NCBI GenBank assembly: GCA_012934845.2
Contig: WNNJ02001611.1
Location: 62,001-126,000 of the forward strand
Source of the DNA: Pomphorhynchus laevis
Taxonomy: Eukaryota; Acanthocephala; Palaeacanthocephala; Echinorhynchida; Pomphorhynchidae
DNA length: 64,000 nt
Reading direction: 5' to 3'
The position numbers and the translations under genes are program-made. The notes under the pieces are model-generated. The model saw only the letters and a program-made list of their open reading frames with translations. It did no database searches and had not been told where the DNA came from. Below are positions 20,602-29,600 of the stretch, piece by piece (within the stretch, counting starts at the first letter, position 1; each line of letters begins with the position of its first letter).

Positions 20602-21897
20602 ATGATGACCGAAGGCGTTCAACATGCGCATCCACAACAAAGCGTCAAAACCGGACGGCCCTGCGCCCCTGTTGTACGGTTAGACCAGCGAACAATGCCG
20701 TCCGCTTTCAAGGGCAGATTATCTGACGACTGTTACACTCAGTTAGAAGTAGGCTGCGATGCGCCAAACTGTGATGTGTGGAGCATTGTCAAAGTCAAGA
20801 GTAAAGATCAGGCGATATATCACTTGCGATCATTCATGTGCGGCTTTTGCAGTGCTGTTATACGAAGGGCTACGAGGAGTGAGCAAAACAAACCTACCGA
20901 TGATAATGATAATAACCAATGTACCAATTCATGTACAGACACCACAAAACAAGCCGATCAACTAGAGATCTCCCCTCACGTCCAGAGTAAAACACAACAT
21001 GATAATAGCCTTTCTGTGGCTTCAACGCCAACTCGAGTGTGGAAAAGGGGACATGAGAGGTCATATACGATTACTAAGATAGTTTCTGATGACGATTCGC
21101 ACATCATTTCATCTACGCTAGAAAATTACTTGCCTCCTAAATCAGTAGTAAATGCCACAAGTTCCAACATTGAAGTTGAGCCTCAATGCCGGATGGGCGA
21201 CAGTGTTTTACGGACTTCATTGAATTCAAAGCATGCTCTTATAAATGTTGCACCATGTGATAAGCCAATTATCGACAACAATGACACCAGTGTCCAAGCA
21301 AATTCGTCGTCCAGCTTGTGCACGTCTTCAGACAACAGATCCCCAACCCATATAGCATCGAACTTTTCCCCTACAGAAAATAGTGAAGTTCGACATGCGA
21401 AGTCGGATGAGATAACTCGGCATCATTATGACAGGTCATATAGCGTGTTATTCAGCGAACTTACTGAGTCCAATTCCGCAAACTCACAGGAACATATGGA
21501 CCATGACGTGTCTATTTTGCGTAAGATATTATCCCATCTATTGCATGAAGGTGATGAAGAGTTAGCATCGTCTATACACGTGAAGAAGCTATTTCGGCTT
21601 GGTAAAAGAACACAGGAGAAACCAAGACTGTTGAAGGTGATATTGTCCTCTAGTGATCATGTGCGCATGTTGTTATCACGTGGATATCGTCTTAGGGGGT
21701 TGCCATTTCGTATCCTTCGTGACCTTTCGCCAGATGAGCGATTACAATTACGAAAAGCAAACATCGAATTGAGACACCGGCTTTCTCAAGGTGAGGCTAA
21801 TATATGCATACGGGATTTTCGGGTTGTCAAGTGGCGTCCTGTCGTACGTTGGAAACAGTTGGCTCCTTTAACTGTCATGACCCCTGTTTCCATGTAA
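20602..21897 (+). CDS. LINE family 1 ORF1 protein
   Basis: A 431-codon intact ORF. Residues about 52-88 contain CDAPNCDVWSIVKV and SFMCGFCSAVI, a PHD-like Cys-rich finger. A Ser/Thr/Asn-rich middle follows. The C-terminal third (about 330-425) has KKLFRLGKRTQEKPRLLKV, a basic domain with SRGYRLRG and the terminal VVKWRPVVRW box, suggestive of an RRM-like/C-terminal RNA-binding module. ATG choice is uncertain: MTEGVQHAHP at 20602 is the first in-frame ATG. Expected role: nucleic-acid chaperone in the retrotransposition particle. ORF2 begins in another frame and overlaps its end. Confidence 0.82.
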   Translation: MMTEGVQHAHPQQSVKTGRPCAPVVRLDQRTMPSAFKGRLSDDCYTQLEVGCDAPNCDVWSIVKVKSKDQAIYHLRSFMCGFCSAVIRRATRSEQNKPTDDNDNNQCTNSCTDTTKQADQLEISPHVQSKTQHDNSLSVASTPTRVWKRGHERSYTITKIVSDDDSHIISSTLENYLPPKSVVNATSSNIEVEPQCRMGDSVLRTSLNSKHALINVAPCDKPIIDNNDTSVQANSSSSLCTSSDNRSPTHIASNFSPTENSEVRHAKSDEITRHHYDRSYSVLFSELTESNSANSQEHMDHDVSILRKILSHLLHEGDEELASSIHVKKLFRLGKRTQEKPRLLKVILSSSDHVRMLLSRGYRLRGLPFRILRDLSPDERLQLRKANIELRHRLSQGEANICIRDFRVVKWRPVVRWKQLAPLTVMTPVSM

Positions 21898-23510
21898 ATT
21901 CAGAGAACACTGACCATTCCTTAGGGTATCTGATTGTATTTGATAGACCGTGCCTTAGTAAAACCAAAAAGGATTCCAATGCAACTCGTTGCTATTTATC
22001 GGTAGGTTATTCAAATTTACGAAGTCTTCCTGCACAACTTGTAGAGCTTCGATACCATGTTGAGGTTAATGCGTATGATATATTCTGTGTTAGTGAGTCA
22101 TGGCTACATGAACACATCTTGGATGCCACTGTAAATATTCCAGGTTATCGTCTACTTCGAGGGGACAGGAGGTCCAGTATGCGAGGGGGCGGTGTTGCAG
22201 TGTACGTTCGAGACCATTTGCTAATTTCTGGCATCGATCAAGTTTGTGATCCGCAAGGCTCGTTCGAGAGTATTACCTTTCATATTGGGTATGATCGTGT
22301 TGGTATCAGTCTCTGCGTTGTATATCGCTCACCTTCTATGATCACTGATTGTAATCTTCTGAAGTCAGTATTGCGATCGATAAGTATCAGTTCTCATTTC
22401 CTTCTTCTAGGAGACTTCAACCTACCTAGATCAGATTGGCGGCAAACAATATTTGATGATGGCACCGTCGTAGAAAGAGAAATCTCCCACTTCCTCGCTG
22501 ATGAACTCTTACTAGTACAACACATTCAAGAGCCCACACGATTTTCTTCCCATAATAATGATACTATACTTGACTTGGTTTTTTCCAAACGTCTTGAAGA
22601 CATAGCTCGAGTGGATTATCTTCCACCGATAGGTAACTCTGACCACTGCGTGCTATCACTACAGGTCACCCCAAACTTTAAATTCCGCCATTTTACGGCT
22701 CCCATCGTAAAACGGGTTTGGTCAAAAGTGCTTGATGAGCAAATTTTATCTTTCTGTCAACGTCGTCCACTATCTTTAACAAATACTAAAGAAGTCTCAC
22801 TAAAAGTGATTGGGGATTACCTTTTAGGTATTTCTGACGTGTTTGCACCAAAGCGTATCATCTCGCCAAATACTAAATATCCTGTTTGGTTCGATAAGGA
22901 CCTGAGATTGATGTTGCGAGTACGAAATCGTCTTTGGAAGTTATCTCGTTCGCTTCCGTATTACGCCAACATTTATAGGTATCTTAGGAACGTCTGTACT
23001 CGTATGAAAACGTTAAAACGTGATAAATTCGAATCTACAATCATCAAGGAAGTTAATCGCAACCCCAAGCTATTTTGGTCATATGCTCGGCAAAACGGAA
23101 CGCTCAACTCTGCAATCAAGCATGTGCACTCTGAATGTGGCTTGGTTACAAATGAAACTGATATAGCTGAGACCTTCGCATCCTCGTTCTCTTTATCCAC
23201 TTTACCACATTGCGATTCTCATATGATATGGTACGGGTGCTCTATCCCTCCGCGTAATGAATCCCGGCCAATTTGCGTTACTGAAATTCAAGATTATCTC
23301 AATAATATTCGTCCTTTTAGCGCAGCTGGCCCCGATGACATCTCCCCATACCTGCTCAAAGCTTTATCGAGTTACCTGGCACCATTCCTGACTATTATCT
23401 TTGATAAAATTCTGGCCACTGGCAGTGTCCCAGAAGATTGGAAAACTGCAACCGTTGTTCCTATTCCCAAAAAATTTTTGCATCATCCTGTGGTGATTAT
23501 AGGCCAATAA
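21804..23510 (+). CDS. LINE family 1 ORF2, endonuclease and RT N-terminus
   Basis: 568 open codons. APE motifs in order: VGYSNLRSL (about residues 67-75), IFCVSESWLH (about 93-102), LLLGDFNLPRSDW (about 200-212) and GNSDHCVLSL (about 277-286). The linker has YPVWFDKDLR (about 357-366), and AAGPDDISPYLLKAL marks the start of the RT fingers (about 506-520). The frame is lost near 23500, and the RT continues in the overlapping frame below. The ATG lies within the ORF1 end; the true ORF2 start may be slightly downstream. Confidence 0.87.
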   Translation: MHTGFSGCQVASCRTLETVGSFNCHDPCFHVNSENTDHSLGYLIVFDRPCLSKTKKDSNATRCYLSVGYSNLRSLPAQLVELRYHVEVNAYDIFCVSESWLHEHILDATVNIPGYRLLRGDRRSSMRGGGVAVYVRDHLLISGIDQVCDPQGSFESITFHIGYDRVGISLCVVYRSPSMITDCNLLKSVLRSISISSHFLLLGDFNLPRSDWRQTIFDDGTVVEREISHFLADELLLVQHIQEPTRFSSHNNDTILDLVFSKRLEDIARVDYLPPIGNSDHCVLSLQVTPNFKFRHFTAPIVKRVWSKVLDEQILSFCQRRPLSLTNTKEVSLKVIGDYLLGISDVFAPKRIISPNTKYPVWFDKDLRLMLRVRNRLWKLSRSLPYYANIYRYLRNVCTRMKTLKRDKFESTIIKEVNRNPKLFWSYARQNGTLNSAIKHVHSECGLVTNETDIAETFASSFSLSTLPHCDSHMIWYGCSIPPRNESRPICVTEIQDYLNNIRPFSAAGPDDISPYLLKALSSYLAPFLTIIFDKILATGSVPEDWKTATVVPIPKKFLHHPVVIIGQ

Positions 23511-24787
23511 GCTTAACCTCTTCTCTGTGCAAAGTTCTCGAACGCGCCATCAGCACTAGAGTCTACGATCATCTTGTCTCTCTTGGTATACTATCGTCCG
23601 CTCAACATGGTTTTCGTCACTCCCGTTCTTGTTTGACGAACTTGCTTACCGCGCGCGAAACTTGGACCCAGTCGTTAAGTTTTGGTAGCTCACTCGATAT
23701 AATCTTTATTGATTTTTCGAAAGCCTTCGATCGCGTCCCTCATGATGGGATGATTAGGTTGTTAGCACACTACGGAGTATCCTCCATGTTATGCAATTGG
23801 ATTCGTGATTTTTTGGACGGGAGATCATTTCAGGTGAGGGTTGGCAATAGCATGTCTTCTACTAGGTTAGTTAAATCCGGAGTTCCGCAAGGTACAGTCC
23901 TTGGTCCCTTGCTTTTTATTATATTTCTCAATGATCTTCTGTTACGCATAAACAGTCCCTGCCTGGCATTCGCAGACGATGTGAAAGTGTGGTGCGATAG
24001 CATCTCAGATCCTGATGGCCGGCATCTACAACATGATCTCCAGACAATCTACGACTGGAGCAGTGCTACCGGTATGACCATAAATGTAGATAAGTGCGTT
24101 CATATGAAACTCGGCAAATGTAAATCTGATCATGAATTCTATTTAGGATGTTATAAGCTTCACAACATTTCTGTTCATAGAGACCTAGGGATTATTTTGA
24201 ATAACGACCTTAAAACACGACCGAATACCGATTATATCTACGGTAAAGCCATGAAGGCCTTGTATTGTATTAAGAACACATTTAGTAAGCTGCATCCAAA
24301 ATTATTTAAGCATCTCTACTGTGCGTTAGTCCGTCCGCATGTGGAATACTGCATCGCATCAACTTTTCCATCCACCAAGGCTGAGATGAAAAAGACCGAG
24401 TCGATTTTACGTAGAGGAACCAAACTTTGCATTACATCTCTTTATTCTTACAATGAGCGCCTAGCTTGCTTAAAAATGCCTTCAACGGCCCAGAGGCTAC
24501 TATATTTAGATCTTGTAGCGATGTGGCATTTGGTTCGTGGAAAAGAGGGGTTCCCATCCAATTCGATAAAATTGAGAAATTCGCGTCGCAGAGGTCACTC
24601 CCTTACGTTATTTAAATTCCCCCATGGCAAAATAAGGAGTGTGAGTAGGCTTTCCCACCGCGCATTGAATGTTTGGAATTCGCTGCCTGAAGACGTCGTC
24701 AATGCTACTAGCAATAGACACTTCAAGAAGATGCTGCTGAAGTGGATTGTGAACTCTAATTTGGATTCGTGGATGTATTTTAATTGA
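23438..24787 (+). CDS. LINE family 1 ORF2, reverse transcriptase
   Basis: 449 codons continuing ORF2 in a shifted frame. YRPISLTSSLCKVLERAI (about residues 21-38), IFIDFSKAFDRVPHDGM (motif A, about 89-105), SGVPQGTVLGPLLFI (motif B, about 148-162) and CLAFADDVKVWC (motif C, about 174-185). The thumb carries NVDKCVHMKLG, and the C-terminal part has VRPHVEYCI and ALNVWNSLPEDVV. All catalytic aspartates are intact. One frameshift separates it from the endonuclease. Confidence 0.88.
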   Translation: MENCNRCSYSQKIFASSCGDYRPISLTSSLCKVLERAISTRVYDHLVSLGILSSAQHGFRHSRSCLTNLLTARETWTQSLSFGSSLDIIFIDFSKAFDRVPHDGMIRLLAHYGVSSMLCNWIRDFLDGRSFQVRVGNSMSSTRLVKSGVPQGTVLGPLLFIIFLNDLLLRINSPCLAFADDVKVWCDSISDPDGRHLQHDLQTIYDWSSATGMTINVDKCVHMKLGKCKSDHEFYLGCYKLHNISVHRDLGIILNNDLKTRPNTDYIYGKAMKALYCIKNTFSKLHPKLFKHLYCALVRPHVEYCIASTFPSTKAEMKKTESILRRGTKLCITSLYSYNERLACLKMPSTAQRLLYLDLVAMWHLVRGKEGFPSNSIKLRNSRRRGHSLTLFKFPHGKIRSVSRLSHRALNVWNSLPEDVVNATSNRHFKKMLLKWIVNSNLDSWMYFN

Positions 24788-24870
24788 TATTTTAAAATGT
24801 AATTTGTGAACAGTTGAAACAGCCATTTGCGGCTAGTAACTTGTACACTATAATAATAATATCAAGAAAC

Positions 24871-25320
24871 ATTGTTGGGTGATGCATTTTCGCACATGGA
24901 AATAATTAATTGAATAAAAGCGTTGATTGTGATTGTGCTTAGGGGGAGTGCAAATTTTTTAAGTGTCCTTCACTGTTAAACCGTCAATAATGTGATACGG
25001 TGGAAGTGTCGCCGTTCATTCGCTTCTCTCGAGGACGGATGTGGCAGCCTTAATCTTTCCGCTTGATATCAATCGACAATATTTTCGTTCCCGATCCTGG
25101 GGTGCTATTGTGTGTTTCGCGATTTTTGAATTTGTTTTTGAAAAAATGAATGTTTCCAAGAAACATTCATTTTCCAGAGTTGTAATATCCTCTCTAAAGT
25201 TTGGAGGATCACGGTTATTTTCTGAGAAGGGATTTGTTGTAATACGCATCTAATGAACATTTTAAACCGTTTTTGTAAGATAGTGACATATTGATGGCCA
25301 CATGATAAAAATCAGTTAAC
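24871..25320. other. Unassigned stretch with a 13 bp snap-back palindrome
   Basis: Both strands have open reading of 70-77 codons at 25016-25253, neither recognised. A palindrome with 13 bp arms (25143-25155 and 25161-25173, spacer CCAAG) lies inside both and argues against a conserved protein. Confidence 0.45.
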
Positions 25321-25640
25321 ATGTCAAATTAAAAAATAATAACAATAATAATGCTAAATCAAAATTTAATAATTAAATAATAAAATAAATAATTGTTATA
25401 AGATTTTTTATAATTTATATCAAGTTAAAATAAAAGATTGAAATTTAAAATAAACGTCATTTTTATGAATTGACTAATAAATAACAGACGTTGTATCAGA
25501 ATAAGAATTAGAGGTCATCAGGATGAACTGCTATGTTTTCAGGTTTCGGCCTCTATTTTTCGACCCTACACAGCAGCGGGGCCAAATACGCGCTAACGAC
25601 GTATTTCTTCTGATGAAATTTGATTATTTAGTGTGACCTA
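25321..25640 (-). mobile_element. Naiad-derived non-coding unit (solo pseudo-LTR), minus orientation
   Basis: The Naiad untranslated module without coding sequence, about 320 bases. The 8 bp hairpin is at 25584-25591/25599-25606, where a stem pair is G-C rather than A-T as at 7332-7354. The second stem is at 25528-25537 with 25567-25576, and the CTGATGA box and TCTTATTCTGATACAACGTC follow on the minus strand. Confidence 0.8.
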
Positions 25641-26269
25641 TTTATTTTATAATAAATAAGTCACATTATTTATCTATTTATTTTATAATCGCAAATATAT
25701 GAAATATATCTTAATAATGATATCATAATTCAATAATTATGACATGACGTTCATGATATAAAATGATATCGTATGATATCGTATGTTATATAATTGCATT
25801 CGATATACATTATACAATTACATATACATTATACTTCCGATAGCGACAAGATATATCATTATTGCCAGTCTAAACGTAATTCCAACCCTGTTCTGATTCG
25901 CTCAATTTCTTTTTCACCTGCTGAAATCAACCGAGCTATGCTTCCCATGGAAAAAGACTTACGATCCCGGCATGCTACGCGTCGTACATATAAATACATC
26001 ATGACCAAATTTATGCAATTCTTGGTTGTTATTTTTCAACCAGGGATGTTTCTGTTCTGTCTATAGATCAAATTCTTATAGATCGAGTATAATTAAGATA
26101 TTCAAAGGAAAAGGTGATATGAACAACTGATTTTTTAAGGTAATCGCGTTGTTTAATAACGCTTTCGTTTACTTTCGTACTTGTGATCTTCTAGCATTAT
26201 TATCACGACACAACTGTTTGCTGTGAAACACTCACTGCTAGCACGGAAACGGTCACATTGACCACGATT
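25641..26269. other. AT-rich spacer, no gene recognised
   Basis: A 90-codon open stretch at 25794-26066 was not recognised. Otherwise only AT-rich DNA with a direct repeat of GATATCGTATG near 25770. Confidence 0.45.
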
Positions 26270-26291
26270 ATCATCTTACATTCGAGTCTTC

Positions 26292-26678
26292 TTATTCTTC
26301 GCCTTTTCCTGGCGAAGGAAAAGTCACCAGGAAAAGATTAACAATTAAGAGACTCGTTGGGAGTCCGTTAATTGGCGTTGGTATTAGGGTATCCATTACC
26401 AGTGGGCGGTGTTGACTAGCAACTGGTTCGAAGGGAATCACTTTGGTGTTCTTGACTAGTTTAAGATCGGTTCGGCGGCATGCCCAAAAATCGATCTGCG
26501 TCTTGTGGTTTCCACTGGAGTACGTGACTAGGTGAGAGTTTCGTTTGGCGAAGAAAGTATTGCACAGTGCAAGGTCTTGTGCTTGCGCCCAGTCAAGGAT
26601 CCTTGCTCCATCTTCATTTAGAGTTCCGATACCCAGGCCACCGTGGTTTCGTTGGAACGAAGGATGTTCAGCCGACAT
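26292..26678 (-). CDS. RTE-clade LINE endonuclease, C-terminal third
   Basis: 128 codons continuing the endonuclease in another frame: RNHGGLGIGTLNEDGARILDWA, LCNTFFAKRNSHLVTY and GNHKTQIDFWACRR, then ASQHRPLVMD, where the RTE family usually has the QHR(P/L)LV motif. It ends 4 codons inside the flanking repeat boundary. No RT follows. Confidence 0.85.
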   Translation of the reverse strand: MSAEHPSFQRNHGGLGIGTLNEDGARILDWAQAQDLALCNTFFAKRNSHLVTYSSGNHKTQIDFWACRRTDLKLVKNTKVIPFEPVASQHRPLVMDTLIPTPINGLPTSLLIVNLFLVTFPSPGKGEE

Positions 26679-27438
26679 GGCCGTTTAGGTCTCCGCCTAC
26701 GAAGACAATTTCATCTTCCTTGACAGATTGGGTCGCGTCACTGAGTCTTTGCCAAAAATCGTCCTTTTCTTCGTCGGAGCAACCTTGTTGAGGAGCATAT
26801 GCTGAGATTATTACTACTCTGCGTGTTTTGATATCTAACGCGGCTAACATAATGCGGTCTGAGATTCGTTGTATCGCTGTAATAGATTGTTGCAAGTGCT
26901 CAGATAATATGATCCCGACTCCATTTCGTCCTTTGATAGTGCCGTGGTAATAAAGCTTATACCCATCGCCGATCTCTTTCGCTTTGTAACCTTTCCATTT
27001 AGTTTCCTGAACAACTGCAATATCGACATTGCGTTGTTTGAGGTTGGCAGCTAATTCTCTGCTTTTTCCGGTTAGTGTACCGATGTTTAGTGACATTAGA
27101 CGTAGGTTTCGAGGTTGGACTTGCTTCTTTATCCGACTTCGTCCGTGAGTCGGTAACCCTTTGATATTTGTCACGTCATGCGGGATATGGCGCGCGTCGC
27201 TTGCAGGGGCCGCCCTAGTAACGTAGTTTGAGGTTTGTAGACTTTTCATTTCGTTTGTGGTTGGAGCGGAATTTTTACGAGTGAATGCCCTTCCTAGCCT
27301 CAACCCTCCTCCTTTTTCATCCGGGCTTGGAACCGGCATTGGCGGACCCATTGGAGGACCGGCATTGGCGGACCCATTGGAGGACCGGCATTGGCGGACC
27401 GACATTGGCGGTCTTGGGACCGGCATCACCGGCATCAT
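26668..27438 (-). CDS. RTE-clade LINE endonuclease, N-terminal two-thirds
   Basis: 256 codons. Residues 1-40 are made of repeated PPM/PVP words encoded by a minisatellite. The endonuclease begins at about 118 with LRLMSLNIGTLTGKSREL, then DIAVVQETKWKGYKAKEIGDGYKLYYHG (about 137-163), NGVGIIL, IISAYAPQQGCSDEEKDDFW (about 208-227) and VFVGGDLNGHVG (about 244-255). These are the diagnostic RTE endonuclease boxes. The catalytic Asn, Glu and Asp-Asn positions are present. A frame change then leads into 26292-26678. Confidence 0.88.
   Translation of the reverse strand: MMPVMPVPRPPMSVRQCRSSNGSANAGPPMGPPMPVPSPDEKGGGLRLGRAFTRKNSAPTTNEMKSLQTSNYVTRAAPASDARHIPHDVTNIKGLPTHGRSRIKKQVQPRNLRLMSLNIGTLTGKSRELAANLKQRNVDIAVVQETKWKGYKAKEIGDGYKLYYHGTIKGRNGVGIILSEHLQQSITAIQRISDRIMLAALDIKTRRVVIISAYAPQQGCSDEEKDDFWQRLSDATQSVKEDEIVFVGGDLNGHVG
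27340..27430. repeat. GGCATTGGCGGACC minisatellite in the endonuclease leader
   Basis: Tandem copies of a unit close to CATTGGCGGACCCATTGGAGGACCGG, about three copies plus remnants. On the minus strand they encode the Pro-rich PPM/PVP start of the RTE ORF. Confidence 0.85.
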
Positions 27439-27454
27439 CTTACATTCGAGTGAG

Positions 27455-28080
27455 CAATAATAAACCTAGAAAGTTACAACTACCTTTTTGTATTTATTTG
27501 TTGCGCTGGCCGTTTATATTGTATTTCTAACAAAAATTTACAAAATTTGATATGCGTACAGCATTTTATAGATATCTGGATTCTCTTTCTTTAGAATGAC
27601 CATTTGTTTTTAAAGTGATGTTGATCCACATTATCAGCTAAATAAATAAATGTGCTGACCTAAAAACCGCAATTGACAAATTATTTTGTCAATCGCCAAT
27701 TGGCGGTAGTGGTTAATAAAACGCATAATTAAATTTTTGACTATATAATAAAGTTTAAGTAGGAATAAAGAAAATAAAAAATATTTATTAAATTAAATGT
27801 AACATAAATACAAATTTTGCTTCTCCTATAAATAATATTTATTTGAATTGTAGGTTTTTCGAATTATGTTTACTGTTTCAAAAAATCTTGGACACTTTCG
27901 GCATCTTTCTCGAAATATTCAGAGCCAGCATAGAATTTTAAAAATATCTCTATTAACAGGTACGATAATCTACGAATACTTCAAACTCCCTACGATTGGT
28001 ACATTAAATATTCTATAAATTTTGACTCACATAATTAAACGTTCATGATTATCATTTTCATAATTAAACAGGTTTAAAAA
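27455..28080. other. AT-rich spacer, no gene seen
   Basis: Contains a short palindromic stretch (GACAAATTATTTTGTC near 27675) but no recognised exon or element. Confidence 0.45.
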
Positions 28081-28299
28081 TGTGACTTTATCAAAATTAT
28101 TTAAAAGAAGGTACGTCTATATTTAGACAAGTAAAAGGTGTTCCAATGGGTGGTAATAGTAGCCCAATTATAGCTGACTTGTTTTTAAGCTTTATAGAAT
28201 ATGAATTTGTTCATAACTGTGTAAAAACTAAATCTAAACAATATAAATATATGAAATATATGTTTCGATACATTTATGATATATGTGTATTTAATTGTG

Positions 28300-28380
28300 T
28301 ATTTACCATATTGGATAATATGGTAAATATTATCCAATATGATATAATAATATGGTAAATACACAATATATTCATATTGT
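28300..28380. repeat. Nested snap-back palindromes inside Naiad RT
   Basis: 13 bp arms at 28300-28312 and 28317-28329 (spacer GGAT), followed by a further copy of the GTGTATTTACCATATT word in both orientations. The homologous positions in copy b (6840-6860) have none of this. Confidence 0.92.
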
Positions 28381-28970
28381 GTATTTAAATATTGTATAAT
28401 AAAATAAAAACACAAATGTGACCGACATAATCACATAAAAGAAAATCGTTTAGTCTCGTCACGGATACATTGATGATATATGTTCATTTAATTCTAATAA
28501 TTTTTATTCAATTAGTGAACAAATTTATCCAGAAAGCATTATTCTTAACAAAACAAATATGAATGATAAAGAAGTTGTATATCTAGATATGAACATTTAA
28601 TTAACATTAACTAAAACTACTATTAATTTATATCGTAAAGATGACATATTTAAATTTACAAGAAACATATTTTTGCATGAGCATTCATGCATGCCATATA
28701 ATATAAAATATAATACTTTAAATAATGAAATTCTAAGAATTGCAACAAATTGTAACGGTATTGGTTTTCGTCAAAATCATTTAAATATTTTAATAGATAC
28801 AGATTTTAAACTAGGTTACTATAAAAATAACATCAAGCAGAAAATAGTAAAATATATAAATCAACACTATAATATAATAAATTTAAACTCTTAAGTGGCA
28901 AATTTTTATGGATGGATAATAAATAATATACTTTGTATTAGAATAAGATACTAGATAGTTTTATCAGAGG

Positions 28971-29067
28971 AAATACATAATTAGCATGTATTTGGCCCCG
29001 CTGCTATGTTGGGTAGAGGAGTTAGGGGCCGAATCCTGATAGCATAGCAGTTCCTCCTGATGACCTC
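28971..29067 (+). ncRNA. Conserved Naiad fold, copy c
   Basis: Hairpin 28971-28978/28986-28993, then GGCCCC (28994-28999) with GGGGCC (29025-29030), CTGCTATG and CATAGCAG (29043-29050), then the CTGATGA box (29057-29063). Same order as at 7332-7424. Confidence 0.6.
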
Positions 29068-29280
29068 TGATTCTTATTCTGATACAACGTCTGTTATTTA
29101 TTAGTCAATTTATAAAAATGACGTTTATTTTAAATTTCAATTTTTCATTTTAACTTGATTTAAATTATAAAAAATCTAAAAACAATTATTAATTTTATTA
29201 TTTAATTATTAAATTTTGATAATTTTTATAATTATATTAAATACGTAGACTCAGTTAGCTGATTTGATTTGAATACTGAC

Positions 29281-29600
29281 TTTATTAGGAAACTTTAAAA
29301 TTTAAACTCTATAGGCTGTAATTTTGTTCCATGTTTAGGATGATCAATTTAGGATTTCTCATTCGAAAATCTATAATTAAATTGTTATAATTTAACCAGA
29401 ACTAACTAAACTTCGACTTTTTGATACTCCCAACTTGGCGAAACAGTTGTATTCAACTTGGCTGCCATACTTAATTGCCTTTGCAAAACAAGTTAATTGC
29501 CTGTTTTGTTTACTTAAGCAGATACCATCCTATGGATGGATGCCCGGTTATATGTTTAGTCTGAGTCAATTTAAGTAGTCAATTTAAGGTAGCGACACAA
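29281..29600. other. Possible Naiad 5' leader
   Basis: The sequence between the terminus of copy c and the endonuclease ORF of copy d. No coding sequence was recognised. It is probably the 5' leader of copy d or a genomic spacer. Confidence 0.35.

Larger units (their letters stand above)
20600..24870 (+). mobile_element. Family 1 LINE (CR1/L2-like), nearly intact
   Basis: Plus-strand LINE with ORF1 (20602-21897), ORF2 in two overlapping frames (21804-23510 and 23438-24787), a short 3' UTR, and a 3' tail of ATA repeats (about 24850-24866). Gene order, APE endonuclease, RT and C-terminal domain are all complete, with one visible frameshift in ORF2 around 23440-23510. It is the best-preserved LINE of the window and therefore probably the most recent of its family here. 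Confidence 0.9.
26270..27451 (-). mobile_element. RTE-clade endonuclease-only unit with flanking target-site repeats
   Basis: A minus-strand 1.15 kb insert bounded by perfect repeats of ATCATCTTACATTCGAGT (26270-26287 and 27434-27451), a 17-18 bp target-site duplication. It contains a Pro-rich leader and the RTE-type APE endonuclease in two frames, but no RT. The 3' end lies right after the endonuclease. The endonuclease is broken near 26670, and a snap-back palindrome (26303-26312/26327-26336) sits at its 3' end. Confidence 0.85.
28084..29280 (+). mobile_element. Naiad-type element copy c, RT C-terminus plus untranslated module
   Basis: Plus-strand copy starting at the region encoding KLFKEG...RQVKGVPMGGNSSPIIADL (about 28090-28190). 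The YIDD box region is interrupted by a snap-back insertion (28300-28380) and restarts at about 28465; the thumb is open at 28673-28894. It ends in the full non-coding module (28910-29280). The next block to the right (29600-31420) is the 5' half of the element in the same orientation, so the two together form the 3'-half/5'-half tandem arrangement known for PLEs. Confidence 0.87.
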
